This document shows, piece after piece, positions 1 through 6,123 of a stretch of 22,806 nucleotides of DNA. The notes under the pieces are model-generated. The model was given only the letters and a program-made list of their open reading frames with translations, did no database searches and was not told the DNA's origin. The stretch is from a virus: positions 1 to 22,806 of the IMG/VR virus record IMGVR_UViG_3300033985_000077. The stretch is one strand, 5' to 3'. The stretch's first letter is position 1, and every line of letters begins with the position of its first letter. A program made the translations under genes and the position numbers.

Positions 1-252
1 AGACGGGTCTTCCATCTCCGGGTCGCGACTGAAGACTTGTCCCGTGAGGTAGTTCAAGGTGCGGATATATGCGTCGATGAGGAACGTGTGCGCCAGCCGG
101 TAATCGTAATCCGCCTGCGCCTCGGCCCGGCCCTTCGGGAGATACCGCGTCCCCGCCTGCCTCATGGCCTGCGTACCGCCGATCAGCGTTTTTGGCAGCG
201 CGAACAGGGCGGCATGTTGCGCGAACTCCGGCCCTCTGGTGTCAATGCTCAT
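1..252 (-). CDS. Portal-like DUF4055 protein, N-terminal part only
   Basis: This open frame runs off the left edge of the window, so only the first 84 codons are present. The peptide begins MSIDTRGPEFAQHA and contains AGTRYLPKGRAEAQADYDYR followed by a Tyr/Leu-rich helix ending in TGQVFSRDPE. The spacing of GTxYLPK, a YxxR stretch and a following TGxVFxR resembles the start of DUF4055 proteins, which sit in the portal position of many tailed phages. A GGAGG ribosome site lies a few bases before the ATG. It follows the DUF1353 gene by 15 bases and is the last visible gene of the leftward structural transcript. The family call rests on the N-terminus alone. Confidence 0.6.
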   Translation of the reverse strand, partial: MSIDTRGPEFAQHAALFALPKTLIGGTQAMRQAGTRYLPKGRAEAQADYDYRLAHTFLIDAYIRTLNYLTGQVFSRDPEMEDPS

Positions 253-267
253 TTGCGCCTCCGAAAT

Positions 268-678
268 TTAGTCCAACTCTCCCTCTTCGGCCATGAATTT
301 ACGCTGTCTCGCGTAACCATTCCAGGCGCACCAGCCACCAGCCCGGACCCCTGCGTACATGGCCCATCGCGTCACGAAACCCACGCCCAGTTCCTTCATG
401 GCCTCAAGGAAAACCCAATCCGCTTGGGCGCGGGTCATCGTGCCAAACTGATACAGGTAGTCATGGAGCAGGGCAGCCTTGTTGTACTTGCCGAAGGGGG
501 GAAACAGGTTCCACAGTCCACGCGGCACGCTCGCGCCGTCAGTCACGAACCCGGCGGGGATGACATACGGCTGGCCGTTGATGAGCACCGTCACGTCATT
601 GATGAGCTTCCGGGCGCGGCCCGTGGGCAGGTCGTGGTAGTACGGCTCAACCGGAAATTTGATGCTCCATGTGGTCAT
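268..678 (-). CDS. DUF1353 phage protein
   Basis: This 136-aa protein has the DUF1353 signature: GFVTDGASVPRGLWN near residues 43-57, then FPPFGKYNKAALLHDYLY near 59-76. The conserved HD in LLHDYLY could bind a metal, but the family has no settled function. A Trp/Gly-rich C-terminal stretch (WAMYAGVRAGGWCAWNGYAR) follows. The start is supported by GGAGG upstream and by a four-base ATGA overlap with the stop of the lipoprotein gene. DUF1353 genes often sit between lysis and head genes in phages, as here. The family is clear and the role is unknown. Confidence 0.85.
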   Translation of the reverse strand: MTTWSIKFPVEPYYHDLPTGRARKLINDVTVLINGQPYVIPAGFVTDGASVPRGLWNLFPPFGKYNKAALLHDYLYQFGTMTRAQADWVFLEAMKELGVGFVTRWAMYAGVRAGGWCAWNGYARQRKFMAEEGELD

Positions 679-902
679 TGCGCCTCCAACAACAGACGCA
701 CCGCGTCAATGATACGGCTGTCCGTCTTTTGCTTATCCAGCCCTATGAGCGTGGAGTTGCCATCCCGTGAGTACGTGAGCCCGGAGATGTCCTGCGAGCC
801 GATGCGCGTGTAGCTGGCCTGGTAGCCATCTGGCGTTGAGATGGAGATAGTAGAGCATCCAGCTAGGGCGATGCAGAGTAATACGATGATGCTACGAGCC
901 AC
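675..902 (-). CDS. Small lipoprotein of the lysis block, possible outer spanin
   Basis: This 75-aa protein starts at GTG behind a GGGAGG site. Residues 1-18 form a short basic-hydrophobic signal with a lipobox (LLCIALAGCS), so the Cys is the likely lipidation site. The mature part is short and polar (ISTPDGYQASYTRIGSQDIS and onward). The gene overlaps the endolysin 3' end by 11 bases. A lipoprotein directly after holin and endolysin is the usual place for an outer-membrane spanin, but no inner-membrane partner with a coiled coil is visible, so spanin function is inferred only. The lipobox is the main evidence for a Gram-negative host. Confidence 0.65.
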   Translation of the reverse strand: MARSIIVLLCIALAGCSTISISTPDGYQASYTRIGSQDISGLTYSRDGNSTLIGLDKQKTDSRIIDAVRLLLEAQ

Positions 903-1365
903 TGACCACCTCCCAAGCCTGCGTGTAGAAATCTGCCCACGTTTCCGGGTGCGGTTTGCCCGGCCTCCACGCTGCAATGTACTGGTCCCACGCGCCTTGC
1001 ACATCATCCCTGTCCGGGAGAGCGCCGGGCAACGTCCAAAGGAGCAGTCTGGCGAAACATGCCGCGAGCACGTCATCGCTGGCGAGCTGATGGTAAACAC
1101 TGTCCACGGTCCCGGCGTTGCCGAGCCTCCAGCACACGCCTTTGGCCCAATGACTCGTCCTGGGATGCCAAAGCACGCCAGCCACTCCTCCGCCCCTCTC
1201 AAACTGCCAGAGCCCCATCGCGGGGCCACCGATTTGCTTGCGGTGCGTAAGTCTAGATTCCTGCATCCCGATGGCCAAGAGCATGGCCCTGGCCGCATCG
1301 CTGTCCATCATGGGCGGGAGGATGCGCAGGGCGGGTCCGATAATGTTGGCGAGCGTTGTTTTCAT
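892..1365 (-). CDS. Endolysin, lysozyme/transglycosylase-like
   Basis: This 157-aa protein should cleave peptidoglycan at lysis. The visible signature is MLLAIGMQESRLTHR, whose Glu (about residue 36) fits the catalytic Glu of the SLT/lysozyme-like fold. It is followed by GGPAMGLWQFE at about 46-56, the Gly-rich segment typical of this fold. The C-terminal half is Trp-rich (WRLGNAGTVDSVYHQLA, WDQYIAAWRPGKP). No signal peptide is evident, which agrees with release through a holin. The ATG is chosen because it overlaps the holin-like stop codon (ATGA); an upstream GTG three codons earlier is the alternative. The exact glycosidase class is not certain. Confidence 0.75.
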   Translation of the reverse strand: MKTTLANIIGPALRILPPMMDSDAARAMLLAIGMQESRLTHRKQIGGPAMGLWQFERGGGVAGVLWHPRTSHWAKGVCWRLGNAGTVDSVYHQLASDDVLAACFARLLLWTLPGALPDRDDVQGAWDQYIAAWRPGKPHPETWADFYTQAWEVVSGS

Positions 1366-1586
1366 TCCTTCCACCTTCCAATGCCCATGTAGAAGAGCAC
1401 GCCGAGGAGCAGAATGAACCCGTAAATCACCACATTGCCTATCGCTTTCTTCAGCTTCCGCATCCAGGCTGCGAACTCACACAACTCCGCCGCGTCCTCG
1501 CGTGAGATACCGATTGAGCATGAGTTTTGACGCACTGCGAGGGCTATGGCGTCGATGTCGGCTTTGGTCAGGGTTCGTTCGTCCAT
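1362..1586 (-). CDS. Holin-like single-span membrane protein
   Basis: This 74-aa protein has a polar N-terminal half (DERTLTKADIDAIALAVRQN) and one clear membrane segment near residues 52-70 (IGNVVIYGFILLLGVLFYMG), ending in a short charged tail RWKE. Size, topology and position directly before the endolysin fit a small phage holin or an XhlA-like accessory protein. The ATG at 1586 is preferred because GGAG lies six bases upstream, whereas the ATG five codons earlier has no ribosome site. Its stop overlaps the endolysin ATG, so the two are probably translationally coupled. No sequence family is recognised with certainty. Confidence 0.6.
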   Translation of the reverse strand: MDERTLTKADIDAIALAVRQNSCSIGISREDAAELCEFAAWMRKLKKAIGNVVIYGFILLLGVLFYMGIGRWKE

Positions 1587-1625
1587 CGTCACTCCGTCCA
1601 TCGCTGAAGGGCCGTGTTCGTTCCA

Positions 1626-2933
1626 TTAATAAGCAGATAAAGGGGCCATTGTAACAGACCTATGTACAACGGGGTATTCAAACGAAATAAAATAACCGCC
1701 GGCATCATTGATGTGGTCATGGCCAGTTTTTTTGTCCGGCTCCCCATTCTCTGCCCATGCCTGCTGTTCAAGAGAATCGGCATAGGTTGGGCATTTCGCA
1801 TCATTGACCAAATACCTGCGCTGGCCTGCAGCATTGCAAAACATAGCATTCATGGCATTAACTCGGTCTTTGATTGGGGGGTTTGAATTGGGGGCAATAA
1901 CTGTGAAACCCGCTTGGCGCAACAGGGCGAGATCCGTTTTGCTGGCATCAACACTCTTTCGGCTGTCACCACTTGCATCAGGATAAATGCGGATCTGGCA
2001 TGACCGGCGGTAGTCACCCCCCACATAATCCCAATATCTTTCTTTTATGCGTCTTATCATGTCCGGGGTATCGTATCCGCCAATGATTTCGTCTACTGCA
2101 CACGGTAAACCCTGTCTTTTAACGTGGGTAACTGCGGCCATTTTCCCCACGTTGAAGTCCATACCGATAAAAAGGGGCTCACCTCTGTTGATTTCATAAT
2201 CGCAACGGTTCAGTTTGCGGTCATAAGCGGCATAAACTGTGCCAGTTTGAAGGTTCACAAATTGACCGTTGATATACGCTTCAACCAAGTGCGGAGGATA
2301 AGACGAAAGCAGGGCCGGAATATAATCGTCCGGCAGATTTACAGCATTGTCATATGTGCTGGCCTGAATAAACCCATATATTTCGGCCATCTCTGGCTTT
2401 TCGCGGACGGACTTCACAAATTGGTTATATACAAACCTAAAGCCTTCCGGCGTGGTTGTAATATCAATACCGTTGCGCAGCCCATCCACTTTATAACGCA
2501 TTCGGGCGATGATCTTGCGCCAGGCATTTTCAGCCTTGGCCTTGGCCATAGTGTCAATTTCGTCCACCATAGCATGGCCAATCTTAAAACCTACTATCGA
2601 TCCGGGGTTGTCCATAGACCGGCAGAGCACTGTGCCCATATACTTGGACCCGCGATATGTGTGAACTTCATGATTTCCGGTATTGATCTTGGCACGGAGC
2701 CCCCAATCAAAAAACACCTCTTCAATAGTAGGATAAAAAATGTCCCGGATCTGGGGATATGATGGCGCAAAATACCCGGCATTCACCCGGGGGAATTCGT
2801 AAATATGCTTGGCAATTCCAGCACAACCAGACCAAGTTTTCCCCGATCCAAACCCAGCAACATACGCCCTGTATTTATGGGGCATGCTCAAAAATTTGGC
2901 TTGGGGAATATTAAGGGTTGGCGTGAGGATCAA
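1626..2933 (-). CDS. terL: Terminase large subunit
   Basis: This is the packaging motor ATPase and nuclease, 435 aa, a full normal length. The Walker A motif is GFGSGKT at residues 27-33. The Walker B region is GHAMVDEID around 119-127, with D124-E125 as the acidic pair. The C-terminal RNase H-like nuclease shows IGMDFNVG (D259), YPDASGD (D319, D323) and a late HDHINDAGGY. Translation appears to start at TTG, because the small-subunit stop TGA overlaps it (TTGA), indicating coupling. About 40 bases separate its stop from the holin-like gene. Packaging type (cos, pac or other) cannot be assigned by eye. Confidence 0.93.
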   Translation of the reverse strand: MILTPTLNIPQAKFLSMPHKYRAYVAGFGSGKTWSGCAGIAKHIYEFPRVNAGYFAPSYPQIRDIFYPTIEEVFFDWGLRAKINTGNHEVHTYRGSKYMGTVLCRSMDNPGSIVGFKIGHAMVDEIDTMAKAKAENAWRKIIARMRYKVDGLRNGIDITTTPEGFRFVYNQFVKSVREKPEMAEIYGFIQASTYDNAVNLPDDYIPALLSSYPPHLVEAYINGQFVNLQTGTVYAAYDRKLNRCDYEINRGEPLFIGMDFNVGKMAAVTHVKRQGLPCAVDEIIGGYDTPDMIRRIKERYWDYVGGDYRRSCQIRIYPDASGDSRKSVDASKTDLALLRQAGFTVIAPNSNPPIKDRVNAMNAMFCNAAGQRRYLVNDAKCPTYADSLEQQAWAENGEPDKKTGHDHINDAGGYFISFEYPVVHRSVTMAPLSAY

Positions 2934-3349
2934 TCTGCTTTTCTCCCATCAACGACTTGAATATGTACGGCAACCGGGGCCGGGGCATCATCCACCTCAA
3001 CGCGGTTTACATAATATCCCTTAACTTTACCCCGGGCCACCTCTGCATTGATCGCGGCCCCAATATTTTTTGCTTCTTTGGCCATCTCGCGTAACCGCTC
3101 CAGTTCTTCTAAATGACTTTCAAGGGTCAAAACAGCTTTTTCCATGGATTTCCTTTCCAATTCCTCTTGAACTTCACGTATTTTTGCCTTGATGTGCTCT
3201 TTGGACATCATTTTGTGGGCCGCAATTTGTACCGCCGCTGTCCCCTTCCAATTCCTCGAATACGGACGGGCCACCCGATATGCTTCGGTGGCATTTCCAT
3301 ATTTGAAGTAGGCCTCTACAAAGGCGAGTTCATCGGGTTTCAGTCTCAT
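2930..3349 (-). CDS. terS: Terminase small subunit
   Basis: This protein of about 139 aa should recognise the packaging site on phage DNA and feed it to TerL. The N-terminus has the small-terminase helix-turn-helix pattern LKPDELAFVEAYFKYGNATEAYRVA. A long charged helix (IKAKIREVQEELERKSMEK, then ESHLEELERLREMAKEAK) fits the oligomerisation coiled coil. It lies directly upstream of terL with a coupled start. The ATG at 3349 is used; a GTG at 3364 is possible, and neither has a good ribosome site. The start lies inside a 31-bp sequence repeated at 3916-3946, so the natural leader has probably been disrupted by the cassette inserted upstream. Confidence 0.85.
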   Translation of the reverse strand: MRLKPDELAFVEAYFKYGNATEAYRVARPYSRNWKGTAAVQIAAHKMMSKEHIKAKIREVQEELERKSMEKAVLTLESHLEELERLREMAKEAKNIGAAINAEVARGKVKGYYVNRVEVDDAPAPVAVHIQVVDGRKAD

Positions 3350-3370
3350 AATTTCTAATATCACACTTGG
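3340..3370. repeat. 31-bp direct repeat, copy 1 (start of terS)
   Basis: This stretch matches 3916-3946 at 29 of 31 positions in the same orientation. It covers the start of terS and a -10-like box. The two copies flank the zinc-finger/HTH cassette, as expected if that segment was inserted or rearranged with duplication of the promoter-proximal sequence. Confidence 0.8.
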
Positions 3371-3520
3371 TGCCGGATGGTCTCGGCCACGTCCTGACCA
3401 TCACCCCAGCCCTCGGTCTTGGCACACTTCTGGATGGCCTGGTGCGATTTCGGGAAACGACACCCCGGCCTCCCGCTCGGCGCGGACGGTCTCCCACTGA
3501 TCGGCGCTCAGGCGGGGCAT
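3361..3520 (-). pseudogene. Broken helix-turn-helix gene (remnant of a small DNA-binding or TerS-like protein)
   Basis: From an ATG with a good GGAGGTG site, the frame reads MPRLSADQWETVRAEREAGV then SFPEIA. It then loses frame and ends 14 codons later. In another frame the sequence continues SHQAIQKCAKTEGWGDGQ then DVAETIRHQV and a stop. Together these read like a normal helix-turn-helix protein of the type EIA-x-GVSHQAIQKRAKxEGW from which a short piece of the turn is missing. The total span is 160 bases, not a multiple of three. The final codons run into the 31-bp repeat before terS. Such HTH starts occur in small terminases and phage regulators; which one this was cannot be told. A sequencing error is the alternative explanation. 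Confidence 0.6.
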
Positions 3521-3633
3521 TACGACCACACCTCCGTTACTTGCGCATAGCAGGATTGTGCGACGTGTGCCGATTGTTTGGGGTCGTCGAGCATCCGAGC
3601 CACCGCGAAGAGTTTGTCGGCTATGCTTCCCAT
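3520..3633 (-). CDS. Small unknown protein (37 aa)
   Basis: This small frame reads MGSIADKLFAVARMLDDPKQ then SAHVAQSCYAQVTEVWS. Its stop and the start of the broken HTH gene share a base (TAATG), the pattern of coupled genes, and it begins nine bases after the zinc-finger gene stop. A GAGGT lies immediately before the ATG, closer than ideal. It is mostly helical and has no recognisable domain. GC content is high, as in the rest of this cassette and unlike terS and terL. Function is unknown. Confidence 0.5.
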   Translation of the reverse strand: MGSIADKLFAVARMLDDPKQSAHVAQSCYAQVTEVWS

Positions 3634-3641
3634 ACCTCACC

Positions 3642-3899
3642 TCAAAACCCTAGCCACGGGTCAACGCCTAGGCACTCCGGAGCGGTGATTGAGCCGGAGG
3701 CCCAAGGGCAGTGGAATCGGTGTTCCTGTTGTTGGCCGTGTGCCAAGGCCTTTTTCTCTGTATATTTGCGCTTGGCGAACTCGCGGTTGCGTTGGAGGCG
3801 CCGCGCGTGCGCACATTCCTGGGAGCAGGTCTTGGCTGCGGGTTTTGGCGGCGCAGGGATGAAGGTGCGGCCGCAGACGACACACTGCTTCACTCTCAT
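3642..3899 (-). CDS. Zinc-finger-like small phage protein
   Basis: This 85-aa protein carries two Cys pairs, CVVCGRTF near residues 6-13 and CSQECAHARR near 25-34, a CxxC...CxxxC arrangement likely to hold one zinc ion. A basic stretch follows (RRLQRNREFAKRKYTEKK), then a tail with one more Cys. Small proteins of this shape are common in phages and resemble the zinc ribbon of HNH endonucleases, but no HNH catalytic core is present. A GGAGG site precedes the ATG. Its GC-rich composition differs from the AT-richer terminase genes downstream, suggesting a separate origin. It may bind DNA; nothing more can be said. Confidence 0.65.
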   Translation of the reverse strand: MRVKQCVVCGRTFIPAPPKPAAKTCSQECAHARRLQRNREFAKRKYTEKKALAHGQQQEHRFHCPWASGSITAPECLGVDPWLGF

Positions 3900-3915
3900 T
3901 TTTTCCTCCGTTCCG

Positions 3916-3946
3916 TCAGACTCATAATTTCTAGTATCACACTTGG
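3916..3946. repeat. 31-bp direct repeat, copy 2 (before the zinc-finger gene)
   Basis: This is the partner of 3340-3370. Here it overlaps the -10 region of a leftward promoter whose -35 box lies in the neighbouring 26-bp tandem repeat. Confidence 0.8.
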
Positions 3947-3991
3947 CACCACCTTGTCAACCCAGCACTTGGCACCACCTTGTCAACCCAG
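3931..3991 (-). promoter_or_regulatory. Leftward promoter region with 26-bp tandem repeat
   Basis: Two exact tandem copies of a 26-bp unit occupy 3940-3965 and 3966-3991, each carrying TTGACA when read on the minus strand. The copy nearer the genes places TTGACA (3955-3960) 18 bases from TACTAG (3931-3936), a plausible sigma70-type pair. The farther copy has no -10 at a proper distance, so the duplication may instead supply a second regulator site. The promoter would drive the zinc-finger cassette, the terminase pair and the lysis genes. Base-pair evidence is direct; function is inferred. Confidence 0.55.
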
Positions 3992-4014
3992 CACTTTCTC
4001 CGACCCTCTCTTTT

Positions 4015-4180
4015 TTATAAGGGGAAGAAAATTGTAGGGAGAGACAATATGGAGGGGCTACGGCAATCCCTACGTTCTGATTCCCGTTCTTCTTCGTTTC
4101 CCCGTTTATGTAGGTATTGTAGTCCCCGTAGGTATCTATTGAAAATATTGTCCGTCTTGTTTATTTTTCCCGGCTTATAA
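4015..4180 (-). repeat. 166-bp TTATAA-bounded element, copy A
   Basis: This element is bounded by TTATAA at both ends (4015-4020 and 4175-4180), with imperfect inverted ends of the form TTATAAG followed by a G/A-rich run. Positions 4054-4153 are identical over 100 bases to the reverse complement of 20198-20297. The outer parts have diverged. It lies in a gene-free stretch upstream of the leftward structural promoter. Short open frames across it lack ribosome sites and are not called as genes. It could be a MITE-like mobile element, a shared enhancer or operator, an origin, or a structured RNA. Confidence 0.8.
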
Positions 4181-4206
4181 AAAAAGGAATTACAAGTGCC
4201 GGGAGT

Positions 4207-4221
4207 GCCCGTCCCACGGGC
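4207..4221 (-). other. Small perfect hairpin
   Basis: GCCCGT and ACGGGC pair perfectly around a three-base loop. Read leftward, a T-rich run (4181-4187 in reverse) follows about 20 bases later. This could assist termination or structure the leader of the transcript from the promoter at 4337-4365. Confidence 0.4.
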
Positions 4222-4246
4222 GTCGAAACGTTCTGACATATATAAC

Positions 4247-4274
4247 AACGAGGCCCCTACGCGGGGCCTACGTT
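4247..4274 (-). terminator. Strong hairpin, possible terminator of the replication transcript
   Basis: AGGCCCC (4251-4257) and GGGGCCT (4263-4269) pair around a five-base loop, extended by AACG/CGTT with one bulged base. It lies beyond the last leftward gene of the replication block. The following bases in leftward direction (GTTGTTATATATG) are only moderately T-rich, so intrinsic termination is likely but not certain. Together with 3900-4361 it forms a gene-free control region. Confidence 0.5.
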
Positions 4275-4336
4275 ATCTACGGCCTGTATGGAATTGGAGG
4301 AATAGAAAGGCGGGTTCCTGAACGGGTGGCAACTCT

Positions 4337-4365
4337 TCTATATCACAGCCCGGTGCTGGTGTCAA
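4337..4365 (-). promoter_or_regulatory. Leftward sigma70-type promoter
   Basis: On the minus strand TTGACA (4360-4365) and TATAGA (4337-4342) are separated by 17 bases, close to consensus. It overlaps the last codons of the 105-aa gene and points into the gene-free region holding the hairpins and element copy A. Its transcript would have a leader of over 400 bases before the zinc-finger gene, or would be a non-coding RNA. Confidence 0.55.
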
Positions 4366-4679
4366 TCCCCCCATATCAGGTCATCAATCATCCAATTCAG
4401 GTCCCGGTTCGCAACACAAGGCTTGCTTAAGCGTTGCATGGTTTTAATTCCCCACCCGACAAAATTTGCAACGACCACGATCTGAATCACAGGATGCCCC
4501 TTATATGTCGTTAATTCGCAAATGTGGACTGTGATATCTACTTCGCCGTCCTCGGATCTGATTGTGTGGCAACTTGGGGTGTCGTCCTGTGATTCAACTA
4601 AATAATACCCTGAGCTTTCAACTTCCAAACCCAGATAGGGCACCCCATCCTTTTCCTTGGTGACCAAGCTGACTACCAT
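4362..4679 (-). CDS. Hypothetical protein (105 aa)
   Basis: I do not recognise this protein. It reads MVVSLVTKEKDGVPYLGLEV and has alternating beta-type segments (EVDITVHICEL, HPVIQIVVVANFVG), ending in an acidic-aromatic tail LNWMIDDLIWGD. There is no signal peptide or clear membrane span. It is the last leftward gene of the replication block, about 75 bases after the clamp-like gene. The ribosome site (AGGT) is weak. Codon use and direction fit its neighbours, so it is probably real. Confidence 0.65.
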   Translation of the reverse strand: MVVSLVTKEKDGVPYLGLEVESSGYYLVESQDDTPSCHTIRSEDGEVDITVHICELTTYKGHPVIQIVVVANFVGWGIKTMQRLSKPCVANRDLNWMIDDLIWGD

Positions 4680-4753
4680 AATATACCTACTTTGGTTGAA
4701 TTTCTGAGTTTCCAGGGGCTATTCTAGCCGTTCTGTCAGACTTACTTCCTGCT

Positions 4754-5392
4754 TTAGTCGTGGACCCAGGAAGGGGGGGATGTCGGGGTTACAATGGCGT
4801 GCGGGTGCAGCGGCATGATTACCCCGACAAAGTTCTCGTCCGCCAGGTTTATCAATGCGCCATCGTTGCCGTTGAATCCGATGCCAACACAGTGCGGGCC
4901 CTTGCCGCCGTGCAAGATTGACCATGCTTTCGCCAGGGTGGCGATAAGGCGGAGGTCAAACTGAGCAGGCTGGCCCGACACTTTTGACGGAATCACACGC
5001 CGAAAATCGGGGAACTCGCCGTCCAGGGTTTTGCCGCTTATGGACAAACCCGCGTAGGTAAGCGTCACCGGGCGGGCGTTGGACGGCACCTTTTTGCCCC
5101 CCTGCTCCTTGAGCTCCCGTTCTCCGATGGTGATTTCCACCAGGCCGGTTGACTTGATCGGCTTGAGCAGATCGTTGGGGATGATGATGTTCGTCAGCGG
5201 TGCGTCAACGTCCGGTTGCTCGCTCTCGACGCGGAAGCATCCGAGCATCGCGCCATTGGAGGCCACTAGGCGGGTTTCCTTGCGGCCGATTTCCAAAATG
5301 ACGCCGTTCAGGCAGTGGCGCACGTCCTTGTCGGCAGCGAACAGCTTGAGCACGGCAATGTAACTGGCTGGGACGGTCAGTTTGATTTCCAT
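4754..5392 (-). CDS. Sliding-clamp-like protein (DnaN family, short)
   Basis: This 212-aa protein resembles the beta clamp that tethers DNA polymerase to DNA. Supporting segments are RLVASNGAMLGCFRVE (residues about 40-55), PNDLLKPIKSTGLVEITIGE, and SISGKTLDGEFPDFRRVIP at about 118-136. The last matches the (L/V)(D/E)G-x-(F/Y)PD(F/Y)RRVIP signature of clamp domains. The C-terminal FVGVIMPLHP is the usual last strand. Bacterial clamps are about 370 aa with three domains, so this one has roughly two and would need to form a higher oligomer. AAGGAG precedes the ATG at 5392. Which polymerase it serves is not shown by the sequence. Confidence 0.7.
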   Translation of the reverse strand: MEIKLTVPASYIAVLKLFAADKDVRHCLNGVILEIGRKETRLVASNGAMLGCFRVESEQPDVDAPLTNIIIPNDLLKPIKSTGLVEITIGERELKEQGGKKVPSNARPVTLTYAGLSISGKTLDGEFPDFRRVIPSKVSGQPAQFDLRLIATLAKAWSILHGGKGPHCVGIGFNGNDGALINLADENFVGVIMPLHPHAIVTPTSPPSWVHD

Positions 5393-5446
5393 GGTGGTTT
5401 CTCCTTTATCTGTTTTCGGGGTATTCAAAACAGCTCAGGTTGGCGG

Positions 5447-5800
5447 TCAGTCATTGCCCCGGCAATCCTTGAGTCGATACACAGTTTCGTTCCAGTACCC
5501 GCCGCCCAGAGTCGCCCAAGCGTTGCCTATCCCGCGCACCGGCTCCTCGGTGATCTGATAGCCAAGTGCCCGCGCCTTACGGACCACCTCGTTCCAAGCG
5601 CGGTATACGTGCATCGTCGGGTCAGTCCCGCCGCACGTCGAGCGGCAGCCGACAGTCACCTCGCCTTTCTTCAGCAACTGCACAAAGAGATCCCGGATAT
5701 GCGTCCTGTCGTATGGTCTATATTTGCTGATGCGCTTATCCCGTGTCGCGATGTAGGTTTCAAGCTTCGGATGGATGACATTCTTGCGGTCATTGCTCAT
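5447..5800 (-). CDS. Hypothetical protein (117 aa)
   Basis: I do not recognise this basic protein. It begins MSNDRKNVIHPKLETYIATR and has a helical middle (THIRDLFVQLLKKGEVTVG) and a Gly/Trp-rich end (GIGNAWATLGGGYWNETVYR). One Cys pair (GCRSTCGG) is present, too little for a zinc site. The ATG at 5800 is preferred because AGGAG lies just upstream; the reading frame opens further left of that start without a ribosome site. It overlaps the preceding 58-aa gene by 11 bases. Function unknown. Confidence 0.65.
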   Translation of the reverse strand: MSNDRKNVIHPKLETYIATRDKRISKYRPYDRTHIRDLFVQLLKKGEVTVGCRSTCGGTDPTMHVYRAWNEVVRKARALGYQITEEPVRGIGNAWATLGGGYWNETVYRLKDCRGND

Positions 5801-5966
5801 TGTCTTTCTCCTGTTTGCATCGCTCAGTGCGCTTTGGCGGAATGCTGCCGTCATAAATCAGCTTCTCGTTAGTTAGCCTGCATAGCGACAGCACAGGCCC
5901 GTCCATGTAGTACGGGCAGCGGTATGAACACCTTTCGTTGCTCAAGGGTATGGGTTTAGGCGTCAT
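5790..5966 (-). CDS. Small Cys-rich protein (58 aa)
   Basis: This small frame starts MTPKPIPLSNERCSYRCPYY and carries four cysteines at residues 13, 17, 29 and 50 (CxxxC, then spaced Cys), a possible small zinc or metal site. A purine-rich ribosome site (GGAGAAGGGGGAGTG) lies directly before the ATG. The stop overlaps the next gene start by 11 bases, and its own start overlaps the end of the 54-aa gene upstream. Tight overlap on both sides argues that it is translated. Function unknown. Confidence 0.6.
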   Translation of the reverse strand: MTPKPIPLSNERCSYRCPYYMDGPVLSLCRLTNEKLIYDGSIPPKRTERCKQEKDNEQ

Positions 5967-6120
5967 CACTCCCCCTTCTCCTGTTTAAGCGCGGCGTCAT
6001 GTAACGGCCAGTAGCAGGGCTGAACGAGGCGCCGATGATGTTGGCACCCTGCGCCTCCAGCTCGTCAGCGAGTTGGGCCATCTGGTATAGTATGTTGGCA
6101 GTTGATTTGGCGTCAGTCAT
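5956..6120 (-). CDS. Small protein (54 aa)
   Basis: The protein reads MTDAKSTANILYQMAQLADE and continues ELEAQGANIIGASFSPATGR, ending in a basic tail RLNRRRGSDDA. A GGAGGG site sits seven bases before the ATG. It begins three bases after the stop of the 211-aa gene and overlaps the next gene by 11 bases, as expected in this compact operon. The N-terminal helix is amphipathic. No domain is recognised. Confidence 0.6.
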   Translation of the reverse strand: MTDAKSTANILYQMAQLADELEAQGANIIGASFSPATGRYMTPRLNRRRGSDDA

Positions 6121-6123
6121 GAC

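Noticed and set aside
37-1392. Two long rightward frames (258 and 183 aa) opposite the lysis and DUF1353 genes.
   Set aside because: GC-rich antisense shadows; the leftward genes have families, ribosome sites and ATGA overlaps.
3642-3899. Considered as an HNH homing endonuclease.
   Set aside because: Only the Cys pairs are present; no His-Asn-His core follows.
4015-4248. 77-aa leftward frame across element copy A, with a matching frame in copy B (NIFNRYLRGLQYLHKRGNEE).
   Set aside because: Similarity follows from the identical DNA. Neither copy has a ribosome site, and in copy B the frame crosses the promoter region and the primase start.
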